A program made the translations under genes and the position numbers. Source: Zea mays (Eukaryota; Streptophyta; Magnoliopsida; Poales; Poaceae). Taken from it: 64,000 nt of DNA. The notes beneath the pieces are model-generated. The model saw only the letters and a list, made by a program, of their open reading frames with translations, was not told the DNA's origin and ran no database searches. Of this stretch, positions 1-10,925 are shown in pieces (within the stretch, counting starts at the first letter, position 1; the number at the start of each line of letters is the position of its first letter). The DNA lies in contig NC_050101.1 of the NCBI RefSeq assembly GCF_902167145.1, positions 113,241,789 to 113,305,788 on the forward strand, read 5' to 3'.

Positions 1-396
1 GCGCAGATCGCGCAGCCGACCGTTGGCCCGGCCGACCGTTGGCTCACCGGACAGTCCGATGCACACCGAACAGTCCGGTGAATTATAGCCGTACGCTGTT
101 AATTCCTTCCCGAGAGCAGCAAGTTTGCCTGAGCCAGCCTGGCGCACCAGACACTGTCCGGTGCACTCAGACAGAGCTGGCTTTGGCTGAAACAAAGCTA
201 TCTCTCTCCAATTTGTTTTCTCCTGTTTCCAGCACTTAGACACAATACATTAGTCTCTAAAACAATGTACTAAGTCTGAGAAACATACCTTTATACTTGA
301 TTTGTACTTTGTCCACCATCTGACACTTAGGCACTTGTGTTGGACACTAAATCACCAAAACACTTAGAAATGGCCCAAGGGCACATTTCCCTTTCA
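1..396 (-). repeat. Element 1, 3' LTR (partial)
   Basis: Matches 7609-8024 closely. On the minus strand it begins TGAAAGGGAAATGTGCCC at 396, directly after the purine tract that is complementary to 397-411. It lacks about 20 bp of one palindromic repeat present in the other LTR. Confidence 0.93.
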
Positions 397-1182
397 ATCT
401 CCCCCTTTTTGGTGATTTATGCCAACACAACATAAAGCAAGTAGAACAAGTACAAAATCAATTCAAATAAGAACTCAAATTTGTTTTGAATCAAATTTGG
501 CATATATGGATCATTCTTTGCCACCACTTGGTTTGTTTTTGCAAATCGGTCTCAATTTCCTAACTCTAAGTCAAACACACTTGTAGAGACATAAAGAGAG
601 TTGTTCCAATAGAAATTGATCACAGTATCAAAAACTCCCCCTATTTCCCATAATCAACCATTCTCCCCACAAGAGACTAACTTTTGATAATAAGAAGCAA
701 ACAAGAGTATTTTGACAAACAAAAACTCTAACTCTACTTTTTCAAAATTCTCAAGTGGTAGCTGATCCATTTATTGCTTTAGCCTTATTTTCTCCCCCTT
801 TGGCATCAAACACCAAAACGGGATCAATTTTGGCCCTTTAACCCCATTGCCTCACCAAAATCTTCAACTAAGAGTAAAAGGCAATGAGATCATAAAGATA
901 AACTTGGAATAAGTTACCCTCTCATCGGAGTGCAGTGGAAGTCTTGCATGGTCCAAGTCCACCTTTTCCCTTTCAATCCTCCTTCGAGACTAAATCAAGC
1001 AAACTCAAGCACATGGTTAGTCTCAAAGGGTCAAGTTGTAACACATCTCCCCCTAAATATGTGCATCACTTTGCAACGGACTTGTGAGGTCCGGGGAGTG
1101 CTTGTACAACTTGAGCACCATAAATAAGCAACAAAATGCATAAGGAACATGATCAAAGGCATAAACACAAGTATGCTATAAA
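397..1182 (-). other. Element 1, 3' non-coding region with multiple purine tracts
   Basis: This 786-bp stretch between the pol stop and the 3' LTR has no convincing gene. On the minus strand it carries several AGGGGGAGA-like purine tracts (complements near 397-411, 632-645, 790-802 and 1050-1062). The one touching the LTR is the expected plus-strand primer. Repeated tracts here are a known Sirevirus trait. Confidence 0.8.
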
Positions 1183-4100
1183 TCAATCCAAGTTCCGCGA
1201 ATCTAAGACATTTAGCTCACTACGCAACCTGCAAAAGGTCTGCTCATCTAAAGGCTTGGTAAAGATATCGGCTAGCTGGTTCTCGGAGCTAACATGAAAC
1301 ACTTCGATATCTCCCTTTTGCTGGTGGTCTCTCAAAAAGTGATGTCGGATGTCAATGTGCTTTGTGCGGCTGTGTTCAACAGGATTATCCGCCATGCGGA
1401 TAGCACTCTCATTATCACATAGGAGTGGGACTTTGCTCAAATTGTAGCCAAAGTCCCTGAGGGTTTGCCTCATCCAAAGTAGTTGCGCGCAACACTGTCC
1501 TGCGGCAACGTACTCGGCCTCAGCGGTGGATAGGGCAACGAAAGTTTGTTTCTTAGAACTCCATGACACCAGGGACCTTCCTAAGAATTGGCACGTCCCC
1601 GATGTACTCTTCCTATCGACCTTACATCCAGCATAGTCGGAGTCTGAATATCCAATCAAGTCAAAGGTAGACCCCTTTGGATACCAGATCCCGAAACAAG
1701 GTGTAGCGACTAAATATCTAAGAATTCGCTTCACAGCCACTAAGTGACACTCCTTAGGATCAGATTGAAATCTAGCACACATGCATACGCTAAGCATAAT
1801 ATCCGGTCTACTAGCACATAAATAAAGTAAAGACCCTATCATAGACCGGTATGCTTTTTGATCAACAGACTTACCTCCTTTGTTGAGGTCGGTGTGTCCG
1901 TCGGTTCCCATCGGAGTCTTTGTGGGCTTGGCGTCCTTCATCCCAAACATCTTGATCAAATCTTGTGTGTACTTCGTTTGGGAGATGAAGGTTCCATCCT
2001 TGAGTTGCCTCACTTGGAACCCAAGGAAGTAGCTTAACTCGCCCATCATCGACATCTCGAATTTCTGAGTCATCACCCTGCTGAACTCTTCACAAGACTT
2101 TTGGTTAGTAGAACCAAATATTATGTCATCAACATAAATTTGGCACACAAAAAGATCACTATCACAAGTCTTAGTAAAAAGAGTTGGATTGGCTTTCCCA
2201 ACCTTGAAAGCATTAGCAATTAAAAAGTCTCTAAGGCATTCATACCATGCTCTTGGGGCTTGCTTAAGTCCATAGAGCGCCTTAGAGAGCTTACACACGT
2301 GGTCGGGATACCGTTCATCCTCGAAGCCAGGGGTTGCTCCACGTACACCTCCTCCTTGATTGGCCTGTTGAGGAAAGCGCTCTTCACATCCATTTGGAAC
2401 AACCTGAAGGAATGGTGAGCGGCATATGCTAGCAAGATACGAATGGACTCTAGCCTAGCCACAGGAGCAAAAGTCTCCTCAAAGTCCAAACCTGCGACTT
2501 GGGCATAGCCTTTTGCCACAAGTCGTGCCTTGTTCCTTGTCACCACCCCGTGCTCGTCTTGTTTGTTGCGGAACACCCACTTGGTTCCCACAACATTTTG
2601 CTTGGGACGAGGCACCAGTGTCCAAACTTCATTTCTTTTGAAGTTGTTGAGCTCCTCCTGCATGGCCAACACCCAGTCCGGATCTAGCAAGGCCTCTTCT
2701 ACCCTGAAAGGCTCAATAGAAGAGACAAAGGAGTAATGCTCACAAAAATTAACTAATCGAGATTGAGTAGTTACTCCCTTGCTAATATCACCCAAAATTT
2801 GGTCGACGGGATGATCCCTTTGAATCATTGCTCGAACTTGGGTTGGAGGTGCCGGTTGTGCTTCTTCCTCCATTACATGATCATCTTGTGCTCCCCATTG
2901 ATCACACGCCTCCTGTTCATCATCTTGAGTTGGGGGTTGCACCATTGTTGAGGTAGAAGGTTGATCTTGCTCATCTTGTTTCTGTGGCCGCACATCTCCA
3001 ATCGCCATGGTGCGTATTGCGGTCGTTGGAACTTCTTATTCATCATCAAAATCAACAACTTGCTCTCTTGGAGAGCCATTAGTCTCATCAAATACAACGT
3101 CGCTAGAGACTTCAACCAAACCCGATGATTTGTTGAAGACTCTATACGCCTTTGTATTTGAGTCATAACCTAACAAAAACCCTTCTACGACTTTGGGAGC
3201 AAATTTGGAATTCCTACCCTTCTTCACTAGAATGTAGCATTTACTCCCAAAAACTCGAAAATACGAAACATTGGGTTTGTTACCGGTTAGTAGCTCATAC
3301 GACGTCTTCTTGAGGAGGCGATGAAGGTAGACCCTGTTGATGGCATGGCAAGCCGTGTTCACGGCTTCCGACCAAAAGCGCTCAGGGGTCTTGAACTCTC
3401 CAAGCATCGTCCTCGCCATGTCTATAAGCGTCATGTTCTTCCTCTCTACCACACCATTTTGTTGTGGTGTGTAGGGAGCGGAGAACTCGTGCTTGATCCC
3501 TTCTATCTCAAGGAACTCCTCCACTTGAAGGTTCTTGAACTCGGACCCATTGTCGCTCCTTATCTTTTTCACCTTGAGCTCAAACTCGTTTTGAGCTCTC
3601 CTTAGGAAGCGCTTGAGGGTCCCTTGGGTTTCAGATTTATCCTGCAAAAAGAATACCCAAGTGAAGCGGGAAAAGTCATCAACTATAACAAGACCATACT
3701 TACTTCCTCCTATACTTAGATAGGCGACGGGTCCGAAGAGGTCCATGTGAAGCATCTCCAAAGGTCTTGATGTGGTCATGACATTTTTGGTGTGATGAGA
3801 GCTCCCCACCTGTTTGCCTGCTTGACAAGCTGCACAAGGTCTATCTTTTTCGAATTGCACATTAGTTAAACCTATCACGTGTTCTCCCTTTAGAAGCTTG
3901 TGAAGGTTCTTCATCCCCACATGTGCTAAGCGGCGATGCCACAGCCAGCCCATGCTAGTCTTAGCAATTAAGCATGCATCTAGACCGGCCTCCTCTTTTG
4001 CAAAATCAACTAAGTAAAGTTTGCCGTCTAATACACCCTTAAAAGCTAGTGAACCATCACTTCTTCTAACGACAGACACATCTACATTTGTGAATAGACA

Positions 4101-4370
4101 ATTATATCCCATATTGCATAATTGACTAACAGATAACAAATTATATCCAAGAGACTCAACTAAAAACACATTAGATATAGAGTGCTCGGATGAAATAGCA
4201 ATTTTACCTAACCCTTTTACCTTGCCTTGATTCCCATCACCGAATATTATTGAATCTTGGGAATCCTTGTTTTTGACGTAGGAGGTGAACATCTTCTTCT
4301 CCCTCGTCATATGGTTTGTGCATCCGATGTCGATAATCCAGCTTGAACCCCCGGATGCATAAACCTGCAA
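1183..4370 (-). pseudogene. pol: Element 1 pol (protease-integrase-RT-RNase H), broken
   Basis: Copia-order polyprotein. The aspartic-protease site sits near 4326-4331 but reads D-I-G instead of the usual D-S-G. It is followed by the HHCC zinc finger and the DDE integrase core ([10 protein letters not shown] block), then RT with YVDD at 2125-2136, then RNase H with all four acidic positions visible, ending at 1183. An in-frame TAA at 3036-3038 splits the integrase from the RT part, and a 1-nt loss near 2329-2333 shifts the frame inside RT (overlapping open frames 2220-3008 and 1183-2298). The pol frame is +1 relative to gag. It is clearly a real pol gene but cannot make a full polyprotein; the protease substitution alone should block Gag maturation. 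Confidence 0.92.
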
Positions 4371-4377
4371 GGCAAAT

Positions 4378-6738
4378 TTAGGCTTGGGTCTTAGGTACCC
4401 AACTCTTGTTGGGTCCTACAAGGTTAGTCACAATTGTCTTAGGGACCCAAATGCAAGTTTTGTCTCCCTTGCATTTTGCCCCTAATTTTCTAGCAACTAT
4501 CTTCCTATCCTTTCTACAAATAGTAAAGGAAGCATTTAAAGCATGATATATTGTAGAAGGTTCATTAACTTTCCTAGGAACATTAACAACATTTCTCCTA
4601 GGCATATGAACAAAATACCTCCTAGACATATCTTTACCATGCATATAGGAAGAACTAGAAGCAAACATGGCACGAGAGTCAAAAGCATCATAAGCATTAC
4701 AACTCTTATAAGACTGTCTTCTATCATGGTACATAAAAGCATGGTTCTTTTTAGCACTACTAGCCATAGGGGCCTTCCTTTTCTCCTTGGCGGAGATGGG
4801 AGCCTTATGGCTTGTTAAGTTCTTGGCTTCCCTCTTGAAACCAAGTCCATCCTTAATTGAGGGGTGTCTACCAATCGTGTAGGCATCCCTTGCAAATTTT
4901 AACTTATCAAATTCGCTTTTGCTAGTCTTAAGTTGGGCATTAAGACTAGCTACTTCATCATTCAATTTAGAAATTGAAACTAGGTGTTCACTACAAGCAT
5001 CAACATTAAAATCTTTACACCTAGTGCAAACCATAACATGTTCTACACAAGATGTTGATTTATTAGCTATTTCTAACTTAGCATTCAAGTCATCGTTTAT
5101 GCTTTTTAAACTAGAAATAGAGTCATGGCATGTAGACAATTCACAAGAAAGCATTTCATTCCTCTTTATTTCTAAAGCAAGGGATTTTTGAGCTTCTACA
5201 AACTTATCATGTTCATCATATAAGAGATCCTCTTGCTTTTCTAGCAATCTATTCTTATCATTCAAAGCATCAATCAATTCATTTATTTTATCCACCTTGG
5301 TTCTATCTAGACCCTTGAATAAACATGAATAATCTATTTCATCATCATCACTAGACTCATCATCATCATAAGTACCAGTGCTACGAGCGCTTACCTTCTT
5401 TTCCCTTGCCATGAGGCAAGTGTGATGCTCGTTGGGGAAGAGGGATGACTTGTTGAAGGCAGTGGCGGCGAGTCCTTCGTTGTCGGAGTCGGACGACGAA
5501 CAATCCGAGTCCCACTCCTTGCCAAGATGTGCCTCGCCTTTTGCCTTCTTATAGTTCTTCTTCTTCTCCCTCTTGTTCCCTTGTTCCTGGTCACTATCAT
5601 TGTCGGGACAATTAGCAATAAAATGACCAACCTTACCACATTTGAAGCATGAGCGCTTCCCCTTTGTCTTGGTCTTGCTTGGCTGCCCCTTGTGACCCTT
5701 TAGCGCTGTCTTGAAGCACTTGATGATGAGGGCCATCTCTTCATCATTGAGCCCGACCGCCTCAACTTGCGCCTCCTTGCTCCTCGTTGCTTTGAGAGCA
5801 ATGGGTTGAGGCTCATGGATTGGACCGTTCAACGCGTTGTCGACATATCTCGCCTCCTTGATCATCATTCGCCCGCTTACGAATTTCCCAAGAACTTCTT
5901 CGGGCGACATCTTGGTGTACCTAGGATTTTCACGGATATTGTTCACCAAATGTGGATCAAGTACAGTGAAGGACCTTAGCATTAGACGAACGGCGTCGTG
6001 GTCCGTCCATCGTGTGCTTCCGTAGCTCCTTATCTTGTTGATGAGGGTCTTGAGCCGATTGTATGTTTGGGTTGGCTCCTCTCCCCTGATCATTGCGAAT
6101 CTTCCAAGCTCGCCCTCCACCAACTCCATTTTGGTGAGCAAGGTGACGTCGTTCCCCTCGTGTGAGATCCTGAGGGTGTCCCAGATCTGCTTGGCATTGT
6201 CCAAGCCGCTCACCTTATGATACTCGTCCCTGCACAAAGAGGCTAACAACACAGTAGTAGCTTGTGCATTTCTATGAATCTGTTCATTGATAAACATAGG
6301 ACTATCCGAGCTATCAAATTTCATTCCACTCTCCACAATCTCCCATATGCTCGGATGGAGAGAGAACAGGTGACTACGCATTTTGTGGCTCCAGAATCCG
6401 TAGTCCTCTCCATCAAAGTGAGGAGGTTTGCCAAGTGGAATGGAGAGCAAATGAGCATTTGTACTTTGCAGAATACGAGAATAGTCAAAAGAAAAGTTCG
6501 AATTAACCGGTTTCCTTCTCTCATAGTCGTTGTCGTCGTTGTCCTTTTGGGAAGAAGTGGACTCGTCGCTGTCGTCGTAGTAGACGATCTCCTTGATGCG
6601 TCTTGTCTTCTTCTTCTTCTTCCCATCCTTTCGTTTGTGGCCCGAGCCCGAGTCGGTAGGCTTGTCATCCTTCGGCTCGTTGACGAAGGACTCCTTCTCC
6701 TTATCATTGATCACGATTCCCTTCCCCTTAAGATCCAT
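4378..6738 (-). CDS. gag: Element 1 gag, uninterrupted
   Basis: An open frame of 786 codons beginning MDLKGKG, 50 nt after the 5' LTR. Visible parts in order: a Lys-rich, acidic N-terminus; the copia capsid region starting at LLSIPLGKPPHFDGEDY (about residue 98); a CCHC zinc knuckle CFKCGKVGHFIANC (about residue 363) that would bind genomic RNA; and a long Asn/Lys/Leu-rich coiled-coil C-terminal half, typical of the large Sirevirus Gag. It ends TAA just before pol. Gag forms the virus-like particle in the cytoplasm. No break is visible, unlike its pol partner, so it could still supply Gag to other copies if expressed. Confidence 0.92.
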   Translation of the reverse strand: MDLKGKGIVINDKEKESFVNEPKDDKPTDSGSGHKRKDGKKKKKTRRIKEIVYYDDSDESTSSQKDNDDNDYERRKPVNSNFSFDYSRILQSTNAHLLSIPLGKPPHFDGEDYGFWSHKMRSHLFSLHPSIWEIVESGMKFDSSDSPMFINEQIHRNAQATTVLLASLCRDEYHKVSGLDNAKQIWDTLRISHEGNDVTLLTKMELVEGELGRFAMIRGEEPTQTYNRLKTLINKIRSYGSTRWTDHDAVRLMLRSFTVLDPHLVNNIRENPRYTKMSPEEVLGKFVSGRMMIKEARYVDNALNGPIHEPQPIALKATRSKEAQVEAVGLNDEEMALIIKCFKTALKGHKGQPSKTKTKGKRSCFKCGKVGHFIANCPDNDSDQEQGNKREKKKNYKKAKGEAHLGKEWDSDCSSSDSDNEGLAATAFNKSSLFPNEHHTCLMAREKKVSARSTGTYDDDESSDDDEIDYSCLFKGLDRTKVDKINELIDALNDKNRLLEKQEDLLYDEHDKFVEAQKSLALEIKRNEMLSCELSTCHDSISSLKSINDDLNAKLEIANKSTSCVEHVMVCTRCKDFNVDACSEHLVSISKLNDEVASLNAQLKTSKSEFDKLKFARDAYTIGRHPSIKDGLGFKREAKNLTSHKAPISAKEKRKAPMASSAKKNHAFMYHDRRQSYKSCNAYDAFDSRAMFASSSSYMHGKDMSRRYFVHMPRRNVVNVPRKVNEPSTIYHALNASFTICRKDRKIVARKLGAKCKGDKTCIWVPKTIVTNLVGPNKSWVPKTQA

Positions 6739-6774
6739 CTCTTCGGGCGGTTAGTCCCTTTCTAGAAGAGAACG

Positions 6775-6786
6775 GCTCTGATACCA
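6775..6786 (-). other. Element 1 primer-binding site (initiator Met tRNA)
   Basis: The minus strand reads TGGTATCAGAGC two bases inside the 5' LTR end. It is complementary to the 3' end of plant initiator methionine tRNA, the usual primer of copia elements. Confidence 0.9.
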
Positions 6787-6788
6787 AT

Positions 6789-8024
6789 TGAGAGCACCTA
6801 GAGGGGGTGAATAGGTGATCCTGTAAAAACTTGAACTTAATGCCACAAAAACTTGGTTAAGCGTTAGCACAGTATTGCCAAGTGGCTAGAGAAGAGTCTT
6901 AGCGAAACACAATAACCACAAGAGAATCAACACAGGTAGACACAGTGGTTTATCCCGTGGTTCGGCTAAGTACAACACTTGCCTACTTCCACGTTGTGGC
7001 GTACCAACATACGAGGGTTGCAATCAACCCCTCTCAAGCGGTCCAAAGACCCACTTGAATACCACGGTGTTTGCTTTTCTTTTCTATATCCCGTTCGCGA
7101 GGAATCTCCACAACTTGGAGTCTCTCGCCCTTACAAAGATGTTCACAAAGAAGCACGAAGTAAGGGAGGGATTAGCAACTCACACAAGACACAAAGATCA
7201 CAGCAAATACGCACACACAAGACCCAAACTTAAGCTCAAAAGACTAGTACACTAGAACGGAGCTCAAATCACTAGAATGTCGAACAAGTGCGCAAGAATG
7301 GAGTGTGAGTGATCAAGAGTGCTCAAGGAATGCTTGGTTGCCTCCTCCATGCGCCTAGGGGTCCCTTTTATAGCCCCAAGGCAGCTAGGAGCCGTTGAGA
7401 GCAATCCGGAAAGGCAATTCTTGCCTTCTGTCGCCTGGCGCACCGGACAGTCCGGTGCACCACCGGACACTGTCCGGTGCGGATTTCCTTCCTTATTTGG
7501 CGAAGCCGACCGTTGGCAGCCTTGGAGCCGTTGGCGCACCGGACACTGTCCGGTGCACACCGAACAGTCCGGTGCCCCCTCCCGACCATTGGCTCGGCCA
7601 TGTGTCTCGCGCAGATCGCGCAGCTGACCGTTGGCCTGGCCGACCGTTGGCTCACCGGACAGTCCGGTGCACACCGGAAAGTCCGGTGAATTATAGTCGT
7701 ACGCCGTTAATTCCTTCCCGAGAGCAGCAAGTTCGCCAGAGCCAGCCTGGCGCACCAGACACTGTCCGGTGCACCACCGGACAGTCCGGTGCACCCAGAT
7801 AGAGCTGGCTTTGGCTGAAACAAAGCTATCTCTCTCCAATTTGTTTTCTCCTGTTTCCAGCACTTAGACATAATACATTAGTCTCTAAAACAATGTACTA
7901 AGTCTGAGAAACATACCTTTATACTTGATTTGTACTTTGTCCACCATCTGACACTTAGGCACTTGTGTTGGACACTAAATCACCAAAACACTTAGAAATG
8001 GCCCAAGGGCACATTTCCCTTTCA
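6789..8024 (-). repeat. Element 1, 5' LTR (1,236 bp)
   Basis: Bounded by TG...CA on the minus strand (TGAAAGGG at 8024, CTCTCA at 6789). It carries clustered palindromes built on CACCGGACAGTCCGGTG (about 7440-7790) and a TATA box at 7366-7372. The internal end is followed by the primer-binding site. Confidence 0.95.
7366..7372 (-). promoter_or_regulatory. TATA box of element 1 5' LTR
   Basis: The minus strand reads GCTATAAAAGGGACC, a strong TATA box. The same motif sits at 54801-54807 in element 2 and, as TATAAAT, at 56705-56711 in element 3. Confidence 0.75.
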
Positions 8025-8290
8025 GGCATCCAATCAGAAAGTAAGTCATAGATAGATACCTTAGTTTGATGTACATAGGTTTCTGTTAAAATATATTTGA
8101 CTCAAACACAAACCAGGATTGCCAGCGGTGCCTCGAGCATCACTTCGCAGTTAGAAATATTCTTGTACCATGATTTTAATTTGATGTGAAAACTCTGTAG
8201 TTTGTGTTTGAGTCTGAACAAACTGCAGGTGATTGCCGAGCATCTGTTTTTATCAAAAATTAAGGAAGTGATTCATATATTGATACACGC

Positions 8291-8467
8291 TTCGCACTGA
8301 CCAAATTTATTTAAAAATAAGTATTTCACTTCCATGAGTCCTCCTGATGTTCCTGAAGTGCAGATATCTCAAGATCTTGTTGTGAACATTGCACTAGCAT
8401 TGTGCTAGCATCAATGAGGCACTTGCCTGTTAGGATTTGTCTGTTAAAGAAATTTGGTCAGTGCGAA
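8291..8467. repeat. 18-bp perfect inverted repeat enclosing 141 bp
   Basis: TTCGCACTGACCAAATTT at 8291-8308 is exactly mirrored at 8450-8467, and pairing continues inward for a few more bases past one mismatch. It could be the ends of a small foldback or MITE-like element, but no convincing target duplication flanks it. Confidence 0.5.
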
Positions 8468-8564
8468 CACGACACTGACGCTTGTGATTTGCTTGTTAGG
8501 ATCAAGAATCCTTTGCAAAAGCCTTCGAATCGGCGGCGGTGACAGAAGCCGGTCTCGGGCCACG

Positions 8565-9268
8565 ATGGCGTCGAGCGCTGGCGGCGCGTCGTCGTCGCTG
8601 GTGAAGAACGAGCCGCACATTTATGCTGTCAAGATCTACCTCAAGAGCCTAAACATCCAAATGGAGAAATAGCTAGCCAAGACATGGAGAAGCACAAGGG
8701 GTCGTACAACCAGGGACTGGGGGAGGACTGGGAGATCGACCTCGCCAAGCTTCTATCAACCAAAAGAAAATCATGCTCCTCAATAGATAGCAGAAAATCC
8801 TATTTGAAATGAGTTTGTGAATAAGTGGTAAGGCATACCACTTTTAGTTTCTTTTCTTATTTGTCGTCATCTTAATTGACCATGGTAGATACAACATCGC
8901 TTCGCAGGCGCACGACGATCGTGGGCGATTCATATTGCGGGTGGTTCCAGACGTGGGCACCGGGCGTGAGATTTTTAATGCCTACTGCTTGCTCCACATG
9001 ATCATTTATCACTGGCTCCAGCATGTCATGCTGCTCATGCTGCTGCAAGGTAGGATTGTGCTCTGAACCTGTATTGATTTCACCTTTTGATGATTGTAGT
9101 TGTCCAAAACTGACTCAAGATCATCCGTCCTCTTCCCGTTTGATGGAATGCCTAACCCGTACCTTTTTTTATACCTAAAACTGATCGTGTAGGGTGGCAA
9201 ATAAGAAGCTTGTCCACGTGTTCATAGGTGAAGGACAAATTAATCTGAATGGAGCTCGATGGGTGCAG
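8565..9268 (+). pseudogene. Possible fragments of a low-copy host gene (unrecognised)
   Basis: Three exon-like pieces on the plus strand. A GC-rich ATG start at 8565 opens 35 codons (MASSAGGASSSLVKNEPHI...) and stops at 8672. A partly open stretch lies near 8960-9048 and runs into a GTAGG donor-like site. Then 9194-9268 is an open 25-codon segment (VANKKLVHVFIGEGQ...) framed by TGTAG before and CAG|GTAGTA after, as an exon would be. The pieces are not in one frame and I do not recognise the protein. It may be a degenerate gene or a captured fragment; it could also be chance. Confidence 0.3.
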
Positions 9269-9288
9269 GTAGTACCAATTGCACATCT

Positions 9289-9548
9289 GGTGACCCCCGC
9301 ATTAAATGCGCATGCGATACGGTCGGTGGTAAGGTGATTTGGCCGAGGTTGCTGTACGACAAAGTTTGCCCGAGCTTGGCCTCGGGCGAGCCGGGGGTGC
9401 GCCCATTGCCTGTGGAGGCCCTCGGGCGAGGCGTGAATCCGTCCGGGACTACTGTTCTTGCCCGAGGTCGGGCTCGGGCGAGACGAGATCGCGTCCCTTG
9501 GTAGATGAGGCTTTAACTTTGAGCTGTGCTTACCAGCCTTTACGGTCT
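9289..9548 (-). repeat. Element X 3' LTR, outer truncated fragment
   Basis: Aligns with 47939-48203 of the right LTR, with mostly C/T and G/A differences. The outer approximately 915 bp of the LTR is missing. The inner 71 bp continues at 21515-21585 beyond the Huck-like insertion. Confidence 0.9.
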
Positions 9549-10040
9549 TGTCGGGGACCATAATTAGGGGTACCCTCAAGGCGCCTAATTCTCAGCTGGT
9601 AACCCCCATCAGCATAAAGCTGCAAAGGCCTGATGGGCACGATTAAGTCAGGGATCAGTCCACACGAGTGACTCGATCACGCTTCACCCGAGCCTAGCCT
9701 CGGTCAAAGGCAGCCGACCTCGAGAGACTTCCGTCTCGCCCGAGGCCCCCTTTTTATGGCGGACACATCACCGGCTCGCCCAAGGCCTTGGCTTCGCTCA
9801 GAAGCAACCTTGACTAAATCACCACACCGACTGACCAAATTGCAGGGGCATTTAACGCAAAGGTGGCCTGACACCTCTATCCTGACACGCGCCCCCGGCA
9901 GAGCCGAAGTGACCGTCGTCACTCCACCGCCCCACTGGCCAGTCTGACAGAAGGACAGCGCCGCCTACGCCACTCCGACTGCAGTGCCACTCGACAGAGT
10001 GAGTCTGACAGGCAATCAGGCCTTGCCAAAGGCGCCACGG

Positions 10041-10382
10041 CGAACTCCGCTCCGCCCGACCCCAGGGCTCGGACTCGGGCTAAGACCCGGAAGACGGCGA
10101 ACTCCGCTCCGCCCGACCACAGGGCTCGGACTCGGGCTAAGACCCGGAAGACGGCGAACTCCGCTCCGCCCGACCCCAGGGCTCGGACTCGGGCTAAGAC
10201 ACGGAAGACGGCGAACTCCGCTCCGCCCGACCCCAGGGCTCGGACTCGGGCTAAGACCCGGAAGACGGCGAACTCCGCTCCGCCCGACCCCAGGGCTCGG
10301 ACTCGGGCTAAGACCCGGAAGACGGCGAACTCCGCTCCGCCCGACCCCAGGGCTCGGACTCGGGCTAAGACCCGGAAGACGA
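10041..10382 (+). repeat. 57-bp tandem repeat, six copies, in the Huck-like 5' LTR
   Basis: Units start CGAACTCCGC at 10041, 10098, 10155 and so on. Because 57 is divisible by 3, several frames on both strands stay open and translate to 19-residue repeats; none is a recognisable protein. The 3' LTR carries the same six copies. Confidence 0.95.
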
Positions 10383-10918
10383 CGAAACTCCGCCTCGCCC
10401 GACCCCAGGGCTCGGACTCCGCCCTGGCCTCGGCCGAACGACTTCCGCCTCGCCCGACCCCTTGGCTCGGGCTCGGCCACGGCAACAGAAGGCAGACTCA
10501 ACCTCGGCTTCGGAGGAACCCCCACGTCGCCCTGCCTAGGGCACAGACCGCCACGTCAACAGGAGGCGCCATCATCATCCCACCCCGAATCGACTCGGGT
10601 CACGGAGAACAAGACCGGCGTCTCATCCGGCCAGCTCCGCCAGAGAGGCAATGATGGCGCTCCACAAGCTCTATGACGACGGCGGCCCCCAGCTCTCTTA
10701 CGGAAGCAGGACAACGTCAGCAGGGACTCGACCGCTCCAACAGCTGTCCCTCCATCAGGCTCCGCCGCACCTCCGACAGCCACGACATCACGCCAGCAGG
10801 GTGCCCAGATCTCTCCGGCTGCCACATTGGCATGTACCTAGGGCGCTAGCTCTCCCTCCGCTAGACACGTAGCACTCTGCTACATCCCCATTGTACACCT
10901 GGATCCTCTCCTTACGAC

Positions 10919-10925
10919 TATAAAA
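10919..10925 (+). promoter_or_regulatory. TATA box of the Huck-like 5' LTR
   Basis: Reads CGACTATAAAAGGAAGG and should set the start of the genomic RNA about 30 bp downstream. The same site is at about 21204-21210 in the 3' LTR. Confidence 0.75.

Larger units (their letters stand above)
1..8024 (-). mobile_element. Element 1: Opie/Ji-like Sirevirus (Ty1/copia), truncated by the window
   Basis: A minus-strand copia element. Reading right to left it has a complete 5' LTR (6789-8024), an initiator-Met primer-binding site, gag, pol in copia order (protease, integrase, RT, RNase H), a non-coding region with several purine tracts, and the first 396 bp of the 3' LTR. The remainder of the 3' LTR lies beyond position 1, so the target duplication cannot be checked; the right flank begins GGCAT. 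The two LTR parts differ by roughly ten substitutions and a 20-bp gap over 396 bp by eye, so this is not a recent insertion. Family assignment rests on the gag-pol proteins and the CACCGGAC/GTCCGGTG palindromes of the LTR, recalled rather than searched. Confidence 0.93.
8025..9288. other. Orphan segment between element 1 and X
   Basis: A 1.26-kb stretch with no LTR-element similarity to the rest of the window. Its left half is AT-rich with two perfect inverted repeats (8099-8113/8200-8214 and 8291-8308/8450-8467). Its right half holds short exon-like pieces. It abuts the truncated X LTR at 9289 with no target duplication, so one junction is probably a deletion scar. Confidence 0.6.

Noticed and set aside
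7440..7790. Regularly repeated CACCGGAC/GTCCGGTG palindromes, considered as a CRISPR-like array
   Set aside because: Spacing is irregular, spacers are themselves repeat sequence, and the context is a plant LTR.
10016..10676. Open frames of 169-230 codons over the LTR tandem repeat, on both strands, repeated at 20269-20961
   Set aside because: They follow from a 57-bp repeat divisible by three. There is no domain and no start context, and several frames are open at once, so they are not genes.
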